Positions 19,034 through 31,924 of a DNA stretch of 64,000 bases are shown piece by piece. The DNA lies in NCBI GenBank assembly GCA_034401135.1, contig JAWZSP010000001.1:1736001-1800000 (forward strand), given 5' to 3'. Position 1 is the first letter of the stretch. Each line of letters begins with the position of its first letter. The position numbers and the translations under genes are program-made. The notes under the pieces were generated by a model that saw only the letters and a list, made by a program, of their open reading frames with translations, was not told where the DNA came from and ran no database searches. This stretch comes from Volutella citrinella. Taxonomy: Eukaryota; Ascomycota; Sordariomycetes; Hypocreales; Nectriaceae.

Positions 19034-21855
19034 ATGGCTGGACGACAGGCTCACGGACGGCCCTTGACGACCTCCAAGGCCAAGCCCAAGGCTGCCAACA
19101 AGAAGTCCAAGGCCCGGTCCCAGAAGAACGCCCTCGATGCCTTTGGTATCGCCCAGGAGAAGTTTGCCCCGCGGGAGAAGCGCACGCAGCGCATGAGGGA
19201 GCTCGACCCCGAAGTCGAGCGCAAGCACGGACGGGACGGAGACGACGACGACGAGGATGATGAGGACGAGGAGGAGGAGCCCCAGCGCAAGAAGGTCAAG
19301 CGGCCCAGCCGGCCTGTCGATGGAGATGCCGATGCCGAGTATGGAAGCGACAGCGAAGGCAACGAATGGCGGCTGGGAGGTCTCAGGGAAGACGACGAGG
19401 ACTCGGAGATTGAGAGCGATGATGCGTTTGGGGACAGCGACAACGAAAAGTTTCAGGGCTATTCATTCCGAGGAAGCAAGGCTACGGAAAAGGTTCGTTC
19501 TACTATTGGAAATTCCCTCCACAGTTGGTAGCTAACAATGGCCAGGACGACGACGACTCGGACGATTCGCAGGATGACGAAGGCCAGACACTCGGAGAAG
19601 AGGCAATCGACCTCGCCACCGCGCTGGATCAGTGGGAAGAGTCCTCAGAAGACGAGCCCGAGAGCAAACAACAGTCTGCTTCCGACGACTCAGACGAGGA
19701 TGCATCCGATGAGTCGGGAGATACCGACTATGACGAGGACGACGCAGATTCAGACGAAGACGAGGCTAATGAGGAGAAGCTGGACGCCCTACAAGGCTTG
19801 ATCAAAGGCTACGCTGGAGATGACGATGACGAGAAGGAGAAGACGTCATCCAAGCCCAAGATTGACCTGAGCGACTTGGGCTTGACTGGGATCAATGACC
19901 CCTTGGTGAAGAAGTCGATGAAGCTCATGAACAAGGAGGCAAAGGAGAGGAGACCCGGAGCGACCAAGAAGCTGGATGTGCCGCTGGCGAAGCGACAGCA
20001 GGACCGCTTGGACCGAGGTGTTGCCTACGAAAAGACCAATGAAACTCTAGACCGGTGGACGGAGACTGTGAAGCAGAACCGACGAGCAGAGCACCTGGTT
20101 TTCCCCCTGCCTCAAAACTCGGCAAGCGCTGGTGTCGACACAACCGAGATCCAGCCCCTCAACGTGTCGAAGCCGAGCAATGACCTCGAAGCTACCATCA
20201 TGGGCATCATGGCTCAAAGTGGGCTGTCCCTGGAGAAGCCAAAGAAGGCCAAGGAGCAGGAGTACGACGAGGAGGGCAACCTGCTTTCGCGCAAAGAAGC
20301 CGCAAACCGGAGACGCATCGAGCGAGAGCTCAATTCGAGAGAGGCTAAGCGAGCGAAGCGCATCAAGAAGATCAAGAGCAAGGCGTACCACCGAGTCCAC
20401 CGAAAACAGCGGGAGCGCGACGAGATGGCGACCAAGGAGGCCATGGAGGAGGCGGGCGAGATTGACTCAGAGGAAGAGCGCGAGGCCCAGGACCGCCGGC
20501 GTGCCCTGGAGCGTGTTGGCCAGCGCCACAAGGAGAGCAAGTGGGCCAAGCTTGGCTCCAAGACGAAGCGGGCCGTGTGGGACGATGAGTTCCGGGCTGG
20601 CCTCACAGAGATGGCACGCAAGGACGAAGAGCTACGAAGGAGGAAGGAGGGCCGGACCGGGGGCTCGGATGATTCCGACACTAGCAGCGACGACGACTCC
20701 GAGGACGGCCATGGTTCCTTGCGGCGACAGCTGAAGGAGCTAGAGGATGAGGACGACGAGGACCAGCCGAAGAAGGGACTGATGGCCTTGAAGTTTATGC
20801 AAAAGGCAGAGGCTGCGAAAAAGCAGGAGAACGACAACCTCATCAAGCAGATCCGCCGCGAGCTAGACGGAGAAGATGGTGAGGGTGAGGAGTCCGAGGA
20901 GGATCAGGACGAGGAAGTTGGCAGGCGACAATTCGGCGCCTCCGAGGGCAAGGCGTTCGCCCCTACCATCGATACCTCGAAACGGGTAGCAAAGCGTAGG
21001 CGCGAGGACGAAGAAGAAGAAGAAGACGACGACGTGAAAATCACACTCGGCAGTTCCGGCAAACCTCGTGCAGCGGTTTCCTCTGCGATAGATGCCATTG
21101 CCGAAAGCAACTCCAACGCAGGCGCTTGGTCTCGCGGGGAGGCCCGCCGCAAGAAGAAGGGCCAGCAGTCGAGCCGCATCGAGGACCTCGACATCACGTC
21201 CGACGTGCTCGTCGCCTCAAGGCCCAGCAAGCCCAAGGCGCCGGCCCAGCTCGGCGGCGGCGCAGACCCTGCCGAGGACGACTCCGACTCGGACGCCGAG
21301 GCCGACCGCCACCTGCCCCTGGCGATCCGCGACCAGGACATGGTTGCGCGGGCGTTTGCGGGCGAGGACGTGGTGGGCGAGTTTGAGCGCGAAAAGGCGG
21401 AGGTGGCCGACGAGGACGACGACAAGGTCATTGACAACACGCTCCCTGGCTGGGGCTCGTGGGTCGGCGACGGCGTGAGCAGCCGCGAGAAGAAGCGCCA
21501 CCAGGGACGCTTCCTGACCAAGGTGGAGGGCATCAAGAAGAAGGACCGCAAGGACGCGAAGCTGGCCAAGGTGATAATCAGCGAGAAGCGCATCAAGAAG
21601 GTAAGAGCAGCCCGCTTCCATATTCCTCTAGCGCAAGGCTGGCTGTGTGTGCTAACTGGGCAATTTCTGCAGAACGACCGCTACCTCGCCTCCCAGCTGC
21701 CCCATCCCTTCGAGTCGCGTGAGCAGTACGAACGCTCGCTCCGCCTGCCCGTTGGCCCCGAGTGGATGACCAAGGAGACATTCCAGGACACCACCAAGCC
21801 GCGTGTCCTGAAGAAGCAGGGCATTATTGCGCCCATGTCCAAGCCAACTATATAG
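19034..21855 (+). CDS. UTP14: U3 snoRNP / SSU processome protein Utp14
   Basis: Exons 19034-19492, 19546-21600 and 21673-21855; 898 residues. Utp14 acts in the nucleolar small-subunit processome and, in yeast, activates the helicase Dhr1 for U3 release. Family blocks are clear: ALDQWEESS, then ETLDRWTETVKQNRRAEHLVFPLP, the basic IKSKAYHRVHRKQRE block, HKESKWAK, and near the end PGWGSWVG with RYLASQLPHPFESREQYE and the closing KQGIIAPM. Long Asp/Glu/Ser-rich runs (about residues 65-260, 490-600) are typical. The first intron uses a GTTCGT donor; the second (72 bp) separates the conserved IKK and NDRYL. The start was chosen because the conserved basic N-terminus MAGRQAHGR begins there, although the frame is open further upstream. 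Confidence 0.95.
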
Positions 21856-23324
21856 ATCAAGGACATTAGTGTTTGGTTAGAAATGGTCCCTCCTGCTTAA
21901 AGAGATGCAGGCGGATTTTACGAATTAAAAAGGATTATCGTATTCTCTGTTCTCGGGTTCGGATCCGTGTGATGTCTTGCGCATAAAGATTTCCATCTGT
22001 CTGAGTTCCAATGCATTGTGTAGACCGAATGCGCTGACGAGCGACGAGCGGCTGAGGGATCTAATCAATCTGGAAATTTATGGACCAATCATGTGCTGTC
22101 ACTGGATTGACTGATGGATTATTGCCATATTTGGAAGTAGGTTGAGCAATGGCCCCTTCGGCCGGGTCGCAGATGCAACCACCGTTCTACATCACGCATT
22201 CATCATACATTCATCATGCACGACCGCGCATGTGTTTTCTTGTCTTCTCATAATCGTCCGATGTTCAACACGATGGTCAAGGAGGTGTCCGATCAGTCTC
22301 CGAGGCCCTGTCTTCCATCTCGTAAATGGCTAGACTGGCAATGTAATCTAGTCCCGCTGACACGAACATACTCAGGAGAAGAAAATATGTGCAGCATTCA
22401 ACGAGTCTTTTTGGCCCGTCCTTCTCGGCCTCTTGGTCGGGGGCAATAAAACAGCCTTGCGCCAAGTTCTCTGGCCTGAGAAGACGATCTATGGCGATGG
22501 TTACCCGACTCTTGACACGCACATCAAACACTTGTGCAGAGCTTCACCAATCCTGCGAAGCCAATTCAAGATTATGGACATGTGTCAGTTAATATCGGAC
22601 TGGCCCGGGACAATAAGAAGTGAAGGATGTGTGCTCGGGCAATGAATGAATGATATGGCCTGCCTCTTATTACGCCAAACTTGACCGCAGCGCCCCCTAT
22701 AGTTGACTTTGTCTGGTTTCAATGTCACAGTAGCCTTGACCACCATATCCGCATGATTTCGAATTATACTGACATTGCACAACAACTAGCTGAACCTAGA
22801 TACTGGCTGCCGTCGCCCGGGTGCTTCATCGCCCCATCAGTTGAGCATGTATGTACGGAGATGACGTTAGCCTCATCTGCTCAGTTGCCCTGGGACAACT
22901 TTCCCCAACCCCTCCATTGCCAATATACTTTACCTTGCCTTCCCATAAGAACCCTTGGATATACAAGTGGAAAAATGAGCCTGAACCCCGGGTTTCAACA
23001 CCAGCCAACAGAAGTAGGAAAGGTAGACAGACAGCACTATGCAATTGTGACTCTTCACATTGCGAGACTCGGTTGATCTCCCCCATCCCAAGCAGATAAT
23101 TGCACGCACTGAATCTTACTAATACAAAGAGGAAGCGACGAATAAAAGAGATACGGATATGTTCGATCCTGGCCCGAGTCGCGATCATACTTTTTGAGGC
23201 GTTTCGCCTCTGGTTTCTTTTCGTGGTTTCTTTCTTTTTTTTTTCGATCAGAGAACTCCCCAGTCGGACGTGACTGTGGGAAATATGAGACTAAGAAATC
23301 ATAGTTGAGGTTGAATGATGGAAT
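21856..23324. other. 1.5-kb intergenic region between convergent genes
   Basis: 3' side of both UTP14 (+) and the Ca2+/H+ exchanger (-). A T-rich run lies at about 23225-23242. A minus-strand frame at 22277-22531 has a hydrophobic stretch but mixed codon use; it is not called as a gene. Confidence 0.45.
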
Positions 23325-24976
23325 TTAGTTGGAGATAACGGCGGCAACCGAATCGAGAGCGTTGCTAGGGGTAGCATAGAAGGCGAGGGCGATAATGAAG
23401 TAGAGGCCGAGAAGCATAGCGCCCTCGAGGTAGTTGCTCTTTCCATCCTGTACAGTGTACGTCACGACGAGGACGGATACGGCGAAGGCAACGGTTTGGA
23501 CTAGAATATGTGAGCAATCCGGCTGTCAATCGGTCAAGGGGGGGGGCATACAGGTCTCAAAGTGGAGGGACATGTCGCGGCCAATAATCCAGCCGACGAT
23601 GACAAGCATGGGGGTGACGAGGAGAGCAATCTGGATGCTGGATCCAATGGCAACACCCATGGCCAAGTCCATCTTGTCTCGAGCAGCAACCACAACAGCA
23701 GTTACGTGCTCGGCTGCGTTTCCGACGATGGGGATCAGAATCAGACCAACAAACGCCTTGCTAATGCCCGAGGTCTCAACCAGCGAATCGATGCTTCCAA
23801 CGAGGTATTCGGCGCAGAGGGCGACCAGGACCGTCGTCGCGATCAGCACGCTGCCAGCGGCAATAGGGCCTAGGGTGGGCTCCTCCTCTTCCTCCTCATC
23901 TCCGTGGTTCTCGCCGCCGTGAACTCCGGCCTCGGGGTTTGCGTTTTCCGGGCTCTCGGCATCGAAGAGATTGCTGTGCGTGCGCAGCTGGAAGATAAGG
24001 TAAAGAACGTAGAGGATGAGAAGGGTAATGGCGGTTCCACGGGACAAGAAGAGGACGCTCTTCAGCTTGTCCTTGTTGTTGTTTTGGTCCAGAACAGCGT
24101 AGAGCTACATTTTCACCATTAGTTTCCAGCCTTGCGTACCCAGGGCGGTCGTTTTAACGTACAGTAGCTGGGATAATGAGGGAAGCGCTAGACAGAGTCA
24201 TGAGAGAGCAAGTAGTCTGGGCAGTGGCCGAAGAGAAGCTCTGCTCACGACCACGGCCAGATTCACCGCGGTGAAGCACGCCACCCAGGGCAAAACACAT
24301 TCCCATGACCAGGAGAAGGTTGGAGAGGATAGAGCCAAGCATGGAGGCCTGGACAACCTCAATCTGGTTATCAATGAGAGCGACGATGCTGACCTACACC
24401 ACAGTTAGCACTCTGTGCCCGATTCGCATTTTCACGCAGACTCTCAAGGATCCCGTACAATCAATTCCACGGCATTTCCAAAGGTGGCATTCAGAAGACC
24501 GCCCATCGTCTCGCCGAGCTTTAGGGAAATTTCTTCGGTGGCGAACGAGAGCACGGCAGCGAGGGGAATGATGGCAAAAAAGTTGATAATGAAGACGGCC
24601 GTTGGGTTCCATTCCATGATACCCGCAACAATACCGATGGGCACCATGACGAGAAGCCAGTTAACATAGCCTGGAGAAAAAGCAGAAGTTAGACGGGTCA
24701 TTTCGCTGGGGGATGTTCTTGGCAACACGTACTACTCATAATGGTGACTTTGGTGATGTGCCAAGCGAGACACAGAGTCTTTACGAGGAAGTTGGGGCTA
24801 TCAACGCCGGGTGTCTCCCTGGAGTTGAAGAGAAACATTCTTGTGCTGAAGCCGTGGCGATGGATGTGGAGGTGGCCATTGCTATGGGAATCATGGTAGT
24901 GTCGAGATGCCGAGGCCTCGCCATTGAGAAGCGGCGCCGTCTCGTCGGCACCGTTGCCGTTGGGTTTGGGTGACAT
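23325..24976 (-). CDS. Vacuolar Ca2+/H+ exchanger (CAX family)
   Basis: Five exons: 24733-24976, 24459-24670, 24163-24393, 23552-24104, 23325-23500; 471 residues. Cation/proton antiporter of the vacuolar membrane (yeast Vcx1, Neurospora CAX) that lowers cytosolic Ca2+. Each half carries the alpha-repeat signature: GNAVELI around residue 150 and [13 protein letters not shown] around residue 355. About eleven hydrophobic helices are visible. An acidic loop (GDEEEEEEP, about residue 295) separates the halves, as in this family. The N-terminus is hydrophilic with a His-rich segment ([13 protein letters not shown]). The codon 12 triplets upstream of this ATG is GTG, so 24976 is the first in-frame ATG. 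All four intron junctions keep frame and family motifs. Family certain; paralogue assignment within the fungal CAX set uncertain. Confidence 0.93.
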
Positions 24977-27900
24977 TGTGCGGCGGAGAGTTAAGTTAAA
25001 CGATGGGAGCACTGGGTTTGGTCAGTCTGGAGGTCCTGCAATGAAGAATGGTAGGTAGATGACGGCGGCGGCGCGCAAGCAGGAACGGAAGAGAAGAGGC
25101 AGCAGGGCGGGTCGGGGGATGTCGCATGAGGCCGGAGGTCCCAAGAGAGATGCGCGCATCACGATTGGGCGTGTGCAAGATGGAATGGCAATGTCAAGCA
25201 TGGGGTAAGGGCACACCTGTATCCTAGGCGCAATGAGATTGCTTGAGCTGTCCCAGCCTGAAAGGTGATATCGGCGTGAGAATGTATATGGGCGCGAGTG
25301 TCCCTCGGTCACGGAAAACCTTGCTTTGCGTCTTGTAGGGAGGGACAGGTGGTGCTCGACGGGGATGAGGAGAGGACCAGGTAAAGGACGGCGTCCTGGT
25401 GACTATGATGTGGTGGTGATGGCGATGGTCGACAACCTGTGTCGTAAAAGGGAATCGCAAGGGAGGTACGGGACAGCGAGCTTAAGATGGCAAAGATGCG
25501 AAGGATTGCCGGGGCATCGCCTTGTGTAGTCTTGTCTCAACCTCGATCCGAGCCCACGTATTGAGGCTGAGCTCAATGAGGGGAATGGAGTGGAGGAGAA
25601 GGTTCAAGGTGAAAGAGGAAAAGAGGGAGTGGGTTTGGGACGGGATGGGGTGGCGTAATTAGGTAGGGTGACCGGGGAAGGTGAAGCACTAAGGGAAAAG
25701 CTTCGTTTGACTAGGGCAGATTCAAAAGCTCGAAGGGAAAGGTGTGTGTGTACTGGGATGGTGGTGTGCGCACATGGGGAGCAGGGAGGTGGGTGCAATC
25801 AATCAATCAACATGTCAAACAATCGATAATGGAGACTTACCAACCATTGTGGTGAGAGAGATAAGAGGCTACACGAGGGACGTCCGGCGACCTGGTGATG
25901 TTTCTGTGTTCGGCTTGCGTGGTGTGTTTAGATATTGTGTTGATGTTTTTGGCACAATGAGGTCGCACCGGGAGGGAGCAGCAGCAAGCGACCCGAGAGA
26001 CTAGGAATCAAAGGGCAGCCCCAAGCTGGAATGAGTGGATTGCCAAAGACAGGTAGCAGAAAGAAAGGCGCAGGGCGTCAAGTAGCTCGTGGGAAATGGG
26101 GGTGGCCAACCAGTGGCGGGAGCGGGAAGGGAGCGAACAGGAACAGCAGGAGCAGCAGGAAGACAACGGCGGCAAGAGTCAATACAATGCAAACACGGCC
26201 CGGGGGGCAGTGCAAGTGAGTGCGACGTTCGTTTGAGCGTATCTTTTCTGGCACGTCGACGTCGGGCTGGACCAGCTGTCGCAATCGGGAAGGCGAAGGA
26301 GAGGAAGAGGTGTCGTTGTCTTTGTCTGAGTCGGGTCTGGTCCGGGAGAGGGAAGAAACAGCAGCTCACACCAAGCTCCATGTCGTAGCACCCGATGCTG
26401 CCAAGTTTTTCTGGGCCGCCCCATGGCCATGGGCCCTCCGCGAGCCTACGTCTGGACCCAGGTCCACCCGACCCACACCTCTTGCCCCCAGCAACCAGCA
26501 AGACAAGCATGTGCAGGCCAGGCGCTCTTTCAGGCCTCCCAGCGTCCGCATCGCCCATCGCGCGTGGGTGCCGCGCTTCGCTGTTCGATATCTGTTCGCC
26601 GGGCGCCGTGGACTGCGCAGGACAAGGTGCAACGGGTCCCCACCCGCCCGCGCTACCGAAGGCGCTTTGCAACACAGCGTTGTGATGTAGGACTTCCAAA
26701 GGTTCTCTTTTCAACAGGAGGCCTCCTTGATGACCCAATCACAGGGCACCGGCGACCTACGGCGCGACGGCCCTAGTACCGACCGGGAAGTGGCAGTAGC
26801 AACGCACGCACAGTGTGGGCTTGTATCGGATCGGTCGCCAGGATGTCCCAACTGGTGTCCAGACAGCCAGGGTCCTCGAGCGAACAGCAGCGAGACCGTG
26901 GCTTCGAAACGCGCAATTGTGGACTCTCTCAGGTCGACCGTCGCTCTTTCAGGTACCACGAGCAGGCAAGAGGCCATACAACCTGGTAGCACAGTCACGC
27001 CTGTGCGAGGGCGGACTGTACATCTCCCTCCCCCCACAAGTGGCACATCAGCCAGTGACAGCCAGTGACAACCAGCGTTAGATTTGCAGCCAGCTTGGAA
27101 GCGCCCACTTAACCTTCCCCAGTTCCAGCCCCACTCTCCTGGTCAACAACAGACGGCGTTGCTCATCAGTGACATAACCCAAGACCCACCTAGGGCCCCT
27201 CTAGCCCTCGCTGTCACTCGGTGCCTCCCAGTGGCGGGGCCGCCCAGGCCAGGGGACCAGCGGTCGTGGCGGTGCAGCGGTGCTCATCGCTCCTGTGGAA
27301 CACCAAATGGCACGGGTCCCAGCGACACCTCAGGTATCAGGTGTCAGGCTTTCAGAACCACGGATCGAAAGCGCCCACCATGGAGAGATTGCCTGTGATG
27401 CAAAAAAGCTTGACCTAGTCTCTTGGTAGCCCGCCTGCGCAATCTCACCCATGCGCCTCCCTTCCTCGCCGCCCGCCATGTGGGCACCTCGCTGATGCCC
27501 AAGCTACTACCGACCACCTACTGCCAGTAGCATTCGCGTTATCACGTCTGTCGGTGAGAGAGACGCGCACAGGAATGACGAGCCGGCTGGCCACCGCCCC
27601 GTCGTATCGACCGTTGCTGAGCCAATCCCGACCGCCGCGCATCGCAATTCCTGCTGACGTCGAAGAATCTCCGCACACATGACCGCTGTGCGAGGCAGTA
27701 AGAGCCCCTTCTACTGGACAAGGGAGCCTGGCATCTGTCGCTGCAAGCTTTCGAAATCGCACTCGCAAGGGCTATCCAGACCGGGCTCCAAAATTCGCCC
27801 ACTGCGCAGCCATGACGTATAGAGACTCGCGCCCGCATGCGCCTTGCTCGCTCTGTAGCTACTGCAACCCTAGGCCGCCGACCTGTCTTGAAATTCAAAT

Positions 27901-29134
27901 ACATCCCTGCCTGAATTGAATGCCTTGTGTCCGCCATCAACACATAATGGAGTATACTATTGTACCTTGGCACGAACTCTAGGGCCTGGTGTATTGGTAG
28001 CAGCATCGCCCCTGCTAGACAGCCACATGCAGGCACTCTCGGAACCTATCAATCGAGGCAGCGAAGCGAGATGCGAAGAGGGTAATCGCCGACACCGTAT
28101 CCGTACGTACGGACTATCAGAGGGCGAAACAAGGCGGGCTTGGTACCGCCAGCCACTTTGACTGACGCACTCTTGTAACCTTGTTTCTGCTAAATCACTG
28201 TCTCATACCTGCTCTCCAAGTTTCCGCACAGGCAAACTCCACACCACACAGGGCGGCCCAGTGACATGTCGGCGCCTTTCAAGTTTCAACAATCCTTGCC
28301 GCTGTGCGGATAATTCCAATTGAACATACAATAAGCAGTCCCTGGCGGTGCCTTTGCCCTTTCACACAGGCCATCTCATCTCGCGCTGCTGACTGTACTT
28401 CCCTGGGCTCACACAGTACGAGGATCCCAAAGTGCCATCAATCATCAGGATGCTTATTTGTTCGGGCTGCTGCCGTGGCATCGCCTTGTGTCTCTGAGGA
28501 ACCCGGTCAACAGCCCCTCAACAACCCCTGCCTGTGTGCCAAGAACTTTGGTATCCCAATCAAAGGGGGCTGCGCCCAGTGGCTTGCTCTTCCCCATGAG
28601 GCGTCCAGTTCGGAGGTAGTTTGGCTCTCAATTATCTGATCTGCAGCACTGTGTCACTGCATAAGATGCGCCCTGTTTTGTTGGCCAACGGGGGAGTTGC
28701 GTTGCAGCGCCTGTCACGAAGCCGGAGTCTCATTGGCTAGAAAGCGGTGCGTTGTTATCCAATCTCTGGGGATTAAACTTATAGGAAATACCACGGCTAT
28801 GGTAGCTAGTTGTTGGAGGGAGCATTATGCAGCTTGTGGGGGACTAAGGCAGCTCCTTGTTGTCCAGACGCAACCCCGCTGCTGCCAATCTCGTCCTAGT
28901 TCATATGTGTGCTCTCTCATCCTCCTCTTCCCCCATTATGTTGAAGAGTCTATCCTGTAAAGTGTACACCTCCGACCTCCTTCTGAGCGTCGGAACCTGC
29001 CTCCTTGCTCCTGCGACTGGAAGAATTTCCCGTCTTCGTGCTCGCTGCTGAATAATTCAAATGCTGATGCTGCTTTATATACATGTTGGGTGAGAAAAGG
29101 AAATAGGTAAGGTGAGACGATTGTCGGACGGCTT
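24977..29134. other. 4.2-kb intergenic region
   Basis: Upstream of the exchanger and downstream of the GH81 gene (both minus). Minus-strand CTGAC...CCAG at about 25017-25030 looks like the acceptor of a leader intron, and a GTAAGT donor lies at 25840; an intron of about 0.8 kb in the 5' leader is possible but unproven. Several overlapping ORFs at 26001-27070 lack domains and GC3 bias. No transposon, tRNA or gene is recognised. Confidence 0.45.
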
Positions 29135-31924
29135 TTAAATAGCGGCCATAACTGCAAGAAATCTGTTAACACGTCGGGCTCCCAAATCTAAACGGGGGAG
29201 GAAACAGAAACACTTACGGGCAGCGTATGCCATGTACCACGTTCGGGATGCTCCGCCGTCAATCCAAGTATTATCGAAGTTGGACGACGCAAAGAAGTCA
29301 TACGCTTGCTTAGGTTGGATCGTGGCATAGTTGGCGTACGCAATTCCCTTCCAGGCGTTGTTGATTTGATCAATTCGTCCATTGCTGAAGTAAACGTTCC
29401 ACTCTTCCTGGACGAATGCGGGCGTTCGCACATACGGCGAGGTAGGCAGGAGGGGAATCATGTGGATGCCCTGGACGGCCTCAATGTTGGCGTCGAAAAA
29501 GGTGGTGTGGTCCACCTTGTTCTCGAACAAGATTCCTGCAACCTTGTTTCCAATAAAATTCTTGGGGTGCACCGTGTTGGAGTCTTTCATGAGGTAGTAC
29601 TGTCCGAGACTACGTGCCAAAATGGCAAGCTGCAGGTTTGCCCTATCCACGCAGTTAGTTTATACATCCCATTACTCGTCACACGAGAGGTGCGGGCATA
29701 CCTCGCAACCATGTTAGAGTCGTTGATAACCTGACCCCACATCTTCATGGCGTAGTAGGCCATGACGTCCTCAGAGCTAGACTCCTGGTTCTTGCCATCC
29801 CACGCGGGGAAGAGCCCATGAGCCCAGCTGTGGCCGTGATACCAGTCGAAGGCTCGGTGACCAGGGAAATAAGGGTCCTGGGTGCTAGGGTTTGCATAGT
29901 CTCGAATCAGTGTGTTGACCCAGTCCTTGTTGGCCGTGGTGAGCCATGAAGAGTCCATGGAGCCGATGTATGCAGCAGTCAACACATGATAGCCATAGTG
30001 GAAGTGGTGGTCGTTGTAGTAAGTGTTGCCGAAATCCATGCCAGAATCTCCCGTTTGGTACGTAGCGGAAGAGACAACACCACCCCATGCACCTTGACGC
30101 TAAGTGTTAGCCTGGTTGTCAGACACAACATCATCCAGGCGCAACTCACTTTCGTAGACTAGAGGGTATTTCTGGTTGTTAGAGGTGAACCTCGCGAATG
30201 ACGTCTTCAACTTGTTCAGACCGGCCTGAGCCAGCGCTTTGTCTCCCAACAGGTTGTTAACGACATAGATGAGGGCACCAAACTTGGCAAAGGCCTAGCA
30301 AACAGTTAGAAGTGGATCAATGCCCGTCGCAAGAAGAACATACCTTGCCAGAGAAGTACATGGAATCCAGGTTGGTTTGGGCATCAATGTCCTGGGAGAT
30401 CTCCACAGAGGCAACGGCATGGATGGCAGTCTTGGCCTTAACTGAGAGCCCGCTCAAGCTGCCCCTGGTGGGGTGCCAAGGGTTGAATCCAATATTGACC
30501 GGAAGCGAGGGCTCAACCATGTTCCAGGAATCTCCATTAACGATAGTTCCCATGCCCTTGGTGGGCGTCTTCAGCCGATGGCCAGTTGAGATTTGGTTGC
30601 GGGTGGCTGTGTCGAACGACTCCACATGATGAGGAAGAGCAAACATGATCAGATTTCCTTCGTTGTGGCCGGCCTTGCTGAAAGTCATTCGGTAAGATCC
30701 CGTCGATCCTGACACGCTGCCGGACAGCGTAACGCCTGTGGGATAGATACCCGCACCCCTGTCAAGGATGGTTTGCGAGTCGGCCGTCTGGGAGTCCTTG
30801 GCAACCTGAAGAGTTCCGTAAAACGCCCCCGTTGCCTGAGCTGCGCCGTTGTTGAGAACCCTGAGGTCCAGGTCGTTACCCCAGGTCCTGTGGGCATAGA
30901 GAATCCACTGTGTGTTGTCCTCTAGCACCATGATGTACTTCACAACGTTGGTTTTGGGATTCCTGGCAACCTTGGTGACGGACTTGAAGAAAACTCCAGT
31001 CTGGATAAGTGGCGTGTGGCCGTTCCAAAGAGTAGTCACGTAAGGCATTCCCTGAACAAGGTTGGCAAAGAATGAAGGGTCGGCGCCTGGCCGGTTCTGG
31101 AGGGCCACGCGGAGGTGAAAGGGGGTCATCGTATCGCATGGGAAGATGGTTTCCGAGCCCAGCTCCTTGGCCGAGATGATGATGGACTGGATGCCGAAGG
31201 GGTTGATGTAGTATTTGGCGGCGTTGTTATACTCTACCGGGCCATACACATTTTGCCTCTCCTCGGTGTGGGAGATGGCCAAGCCCCAGCTGGCAGCCAC
31301 ACCCTTGCCCTTGGCCCAAGTGACGGCGTACGGGTATGTGTAAGCCGGGTTATCATGATCAGCCAGGTGGATGTTCGAGTAGAACTTGTTGGTGGACTTG
31401 ATACCGGTACCGGTTGATCGAATGTCGTATCGCGAAACAGGGTGGTCCGAACGTCGCGGAAACGAGGATGGAGGGGCCTTGGTGTCGATTGGGTTGGCAA
31501 AGATGTTCACGTCAGCCATCTTGACGAGCTCTTTGTGCGAAGTAGGCTCGGCGCGCTTCTCCCCCGTAACTGACTTCACTGGCTGCAGCAGAGATGTAGG
31601 CTCCGGGATTTTCACTGAGAGAAGCGGCCCCATGGACCGTTCACCCTTGGCATCGACCTCAGTGATGATGTGTCCGGTGGTCTGAGGCTGGACGTCAGAG
31701 AGGGTGGGCAAGACCTGGACGGTTCCGGTCTTCGCGTCTGAGGTCTTGACTTCGACTGACTGGGTGACGGGGATAATGTCCTCCTTGGCGTAGGTGGTCA
31801 GGACTTCAGCCTGCTCAGCCTCGCCTCGCTTTACCAGCTGGTGCGCGTCGCCGGCCTGGGGGAGAGCCAAACCCTGAGCGCGGGTTAGCCATAGCAGCCA
31901 AAGTGGCACGACGTGATTCTTCAT
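29135..31924 (-). CDS. Secreted endo-beta-1,3-glucanase, GH81
   Basis: Five exons: 30344-31924, 30150-30294, 29702-30092, 29218-29642 and a 17-nt last exon 29135-29151; 852 residues. It hydrolyses cell-wall or dietary beta-1,3-glucan. The N-terminus MKNHVVPLWLLWLTRAQG looks like a signal peptide, followed by a KR site and a Ser/Thr/Glu-rich spacer to about residue 135. The GH81 body starts at VNIFANPIDTKAPP. It includes NPFGIQSIIISAKEL, LPHHVESFD, and the catalytic region NDHHFHYGYH (D603) with NQESSSEDVMAYY (E679, E683), the conserved acidic positions of the family. Extracellular location and a role in wall remodelling (as yeast Eng1) or mycoparasitism are inferred. No carbohydrate-binding module follows. 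Intron 2 has two nearby AG acceptors; only the one giving YESAWGG keeps frame. Confidence 0.93.

Noticed and set aside
22277..22531. 84-codon minus-strand ORF with a hydrophobic stretch
   Set aside because: Mixed codon use and no supporting leader or splice signals; less convincing than the 54-aa gene at 5470-5634.
26001..27081. Multiple overlapping ORFs on both strands
   Set aside because: All are low-complexity Arg/Pro/Ser products of GC-rich DNA with no family motifs.
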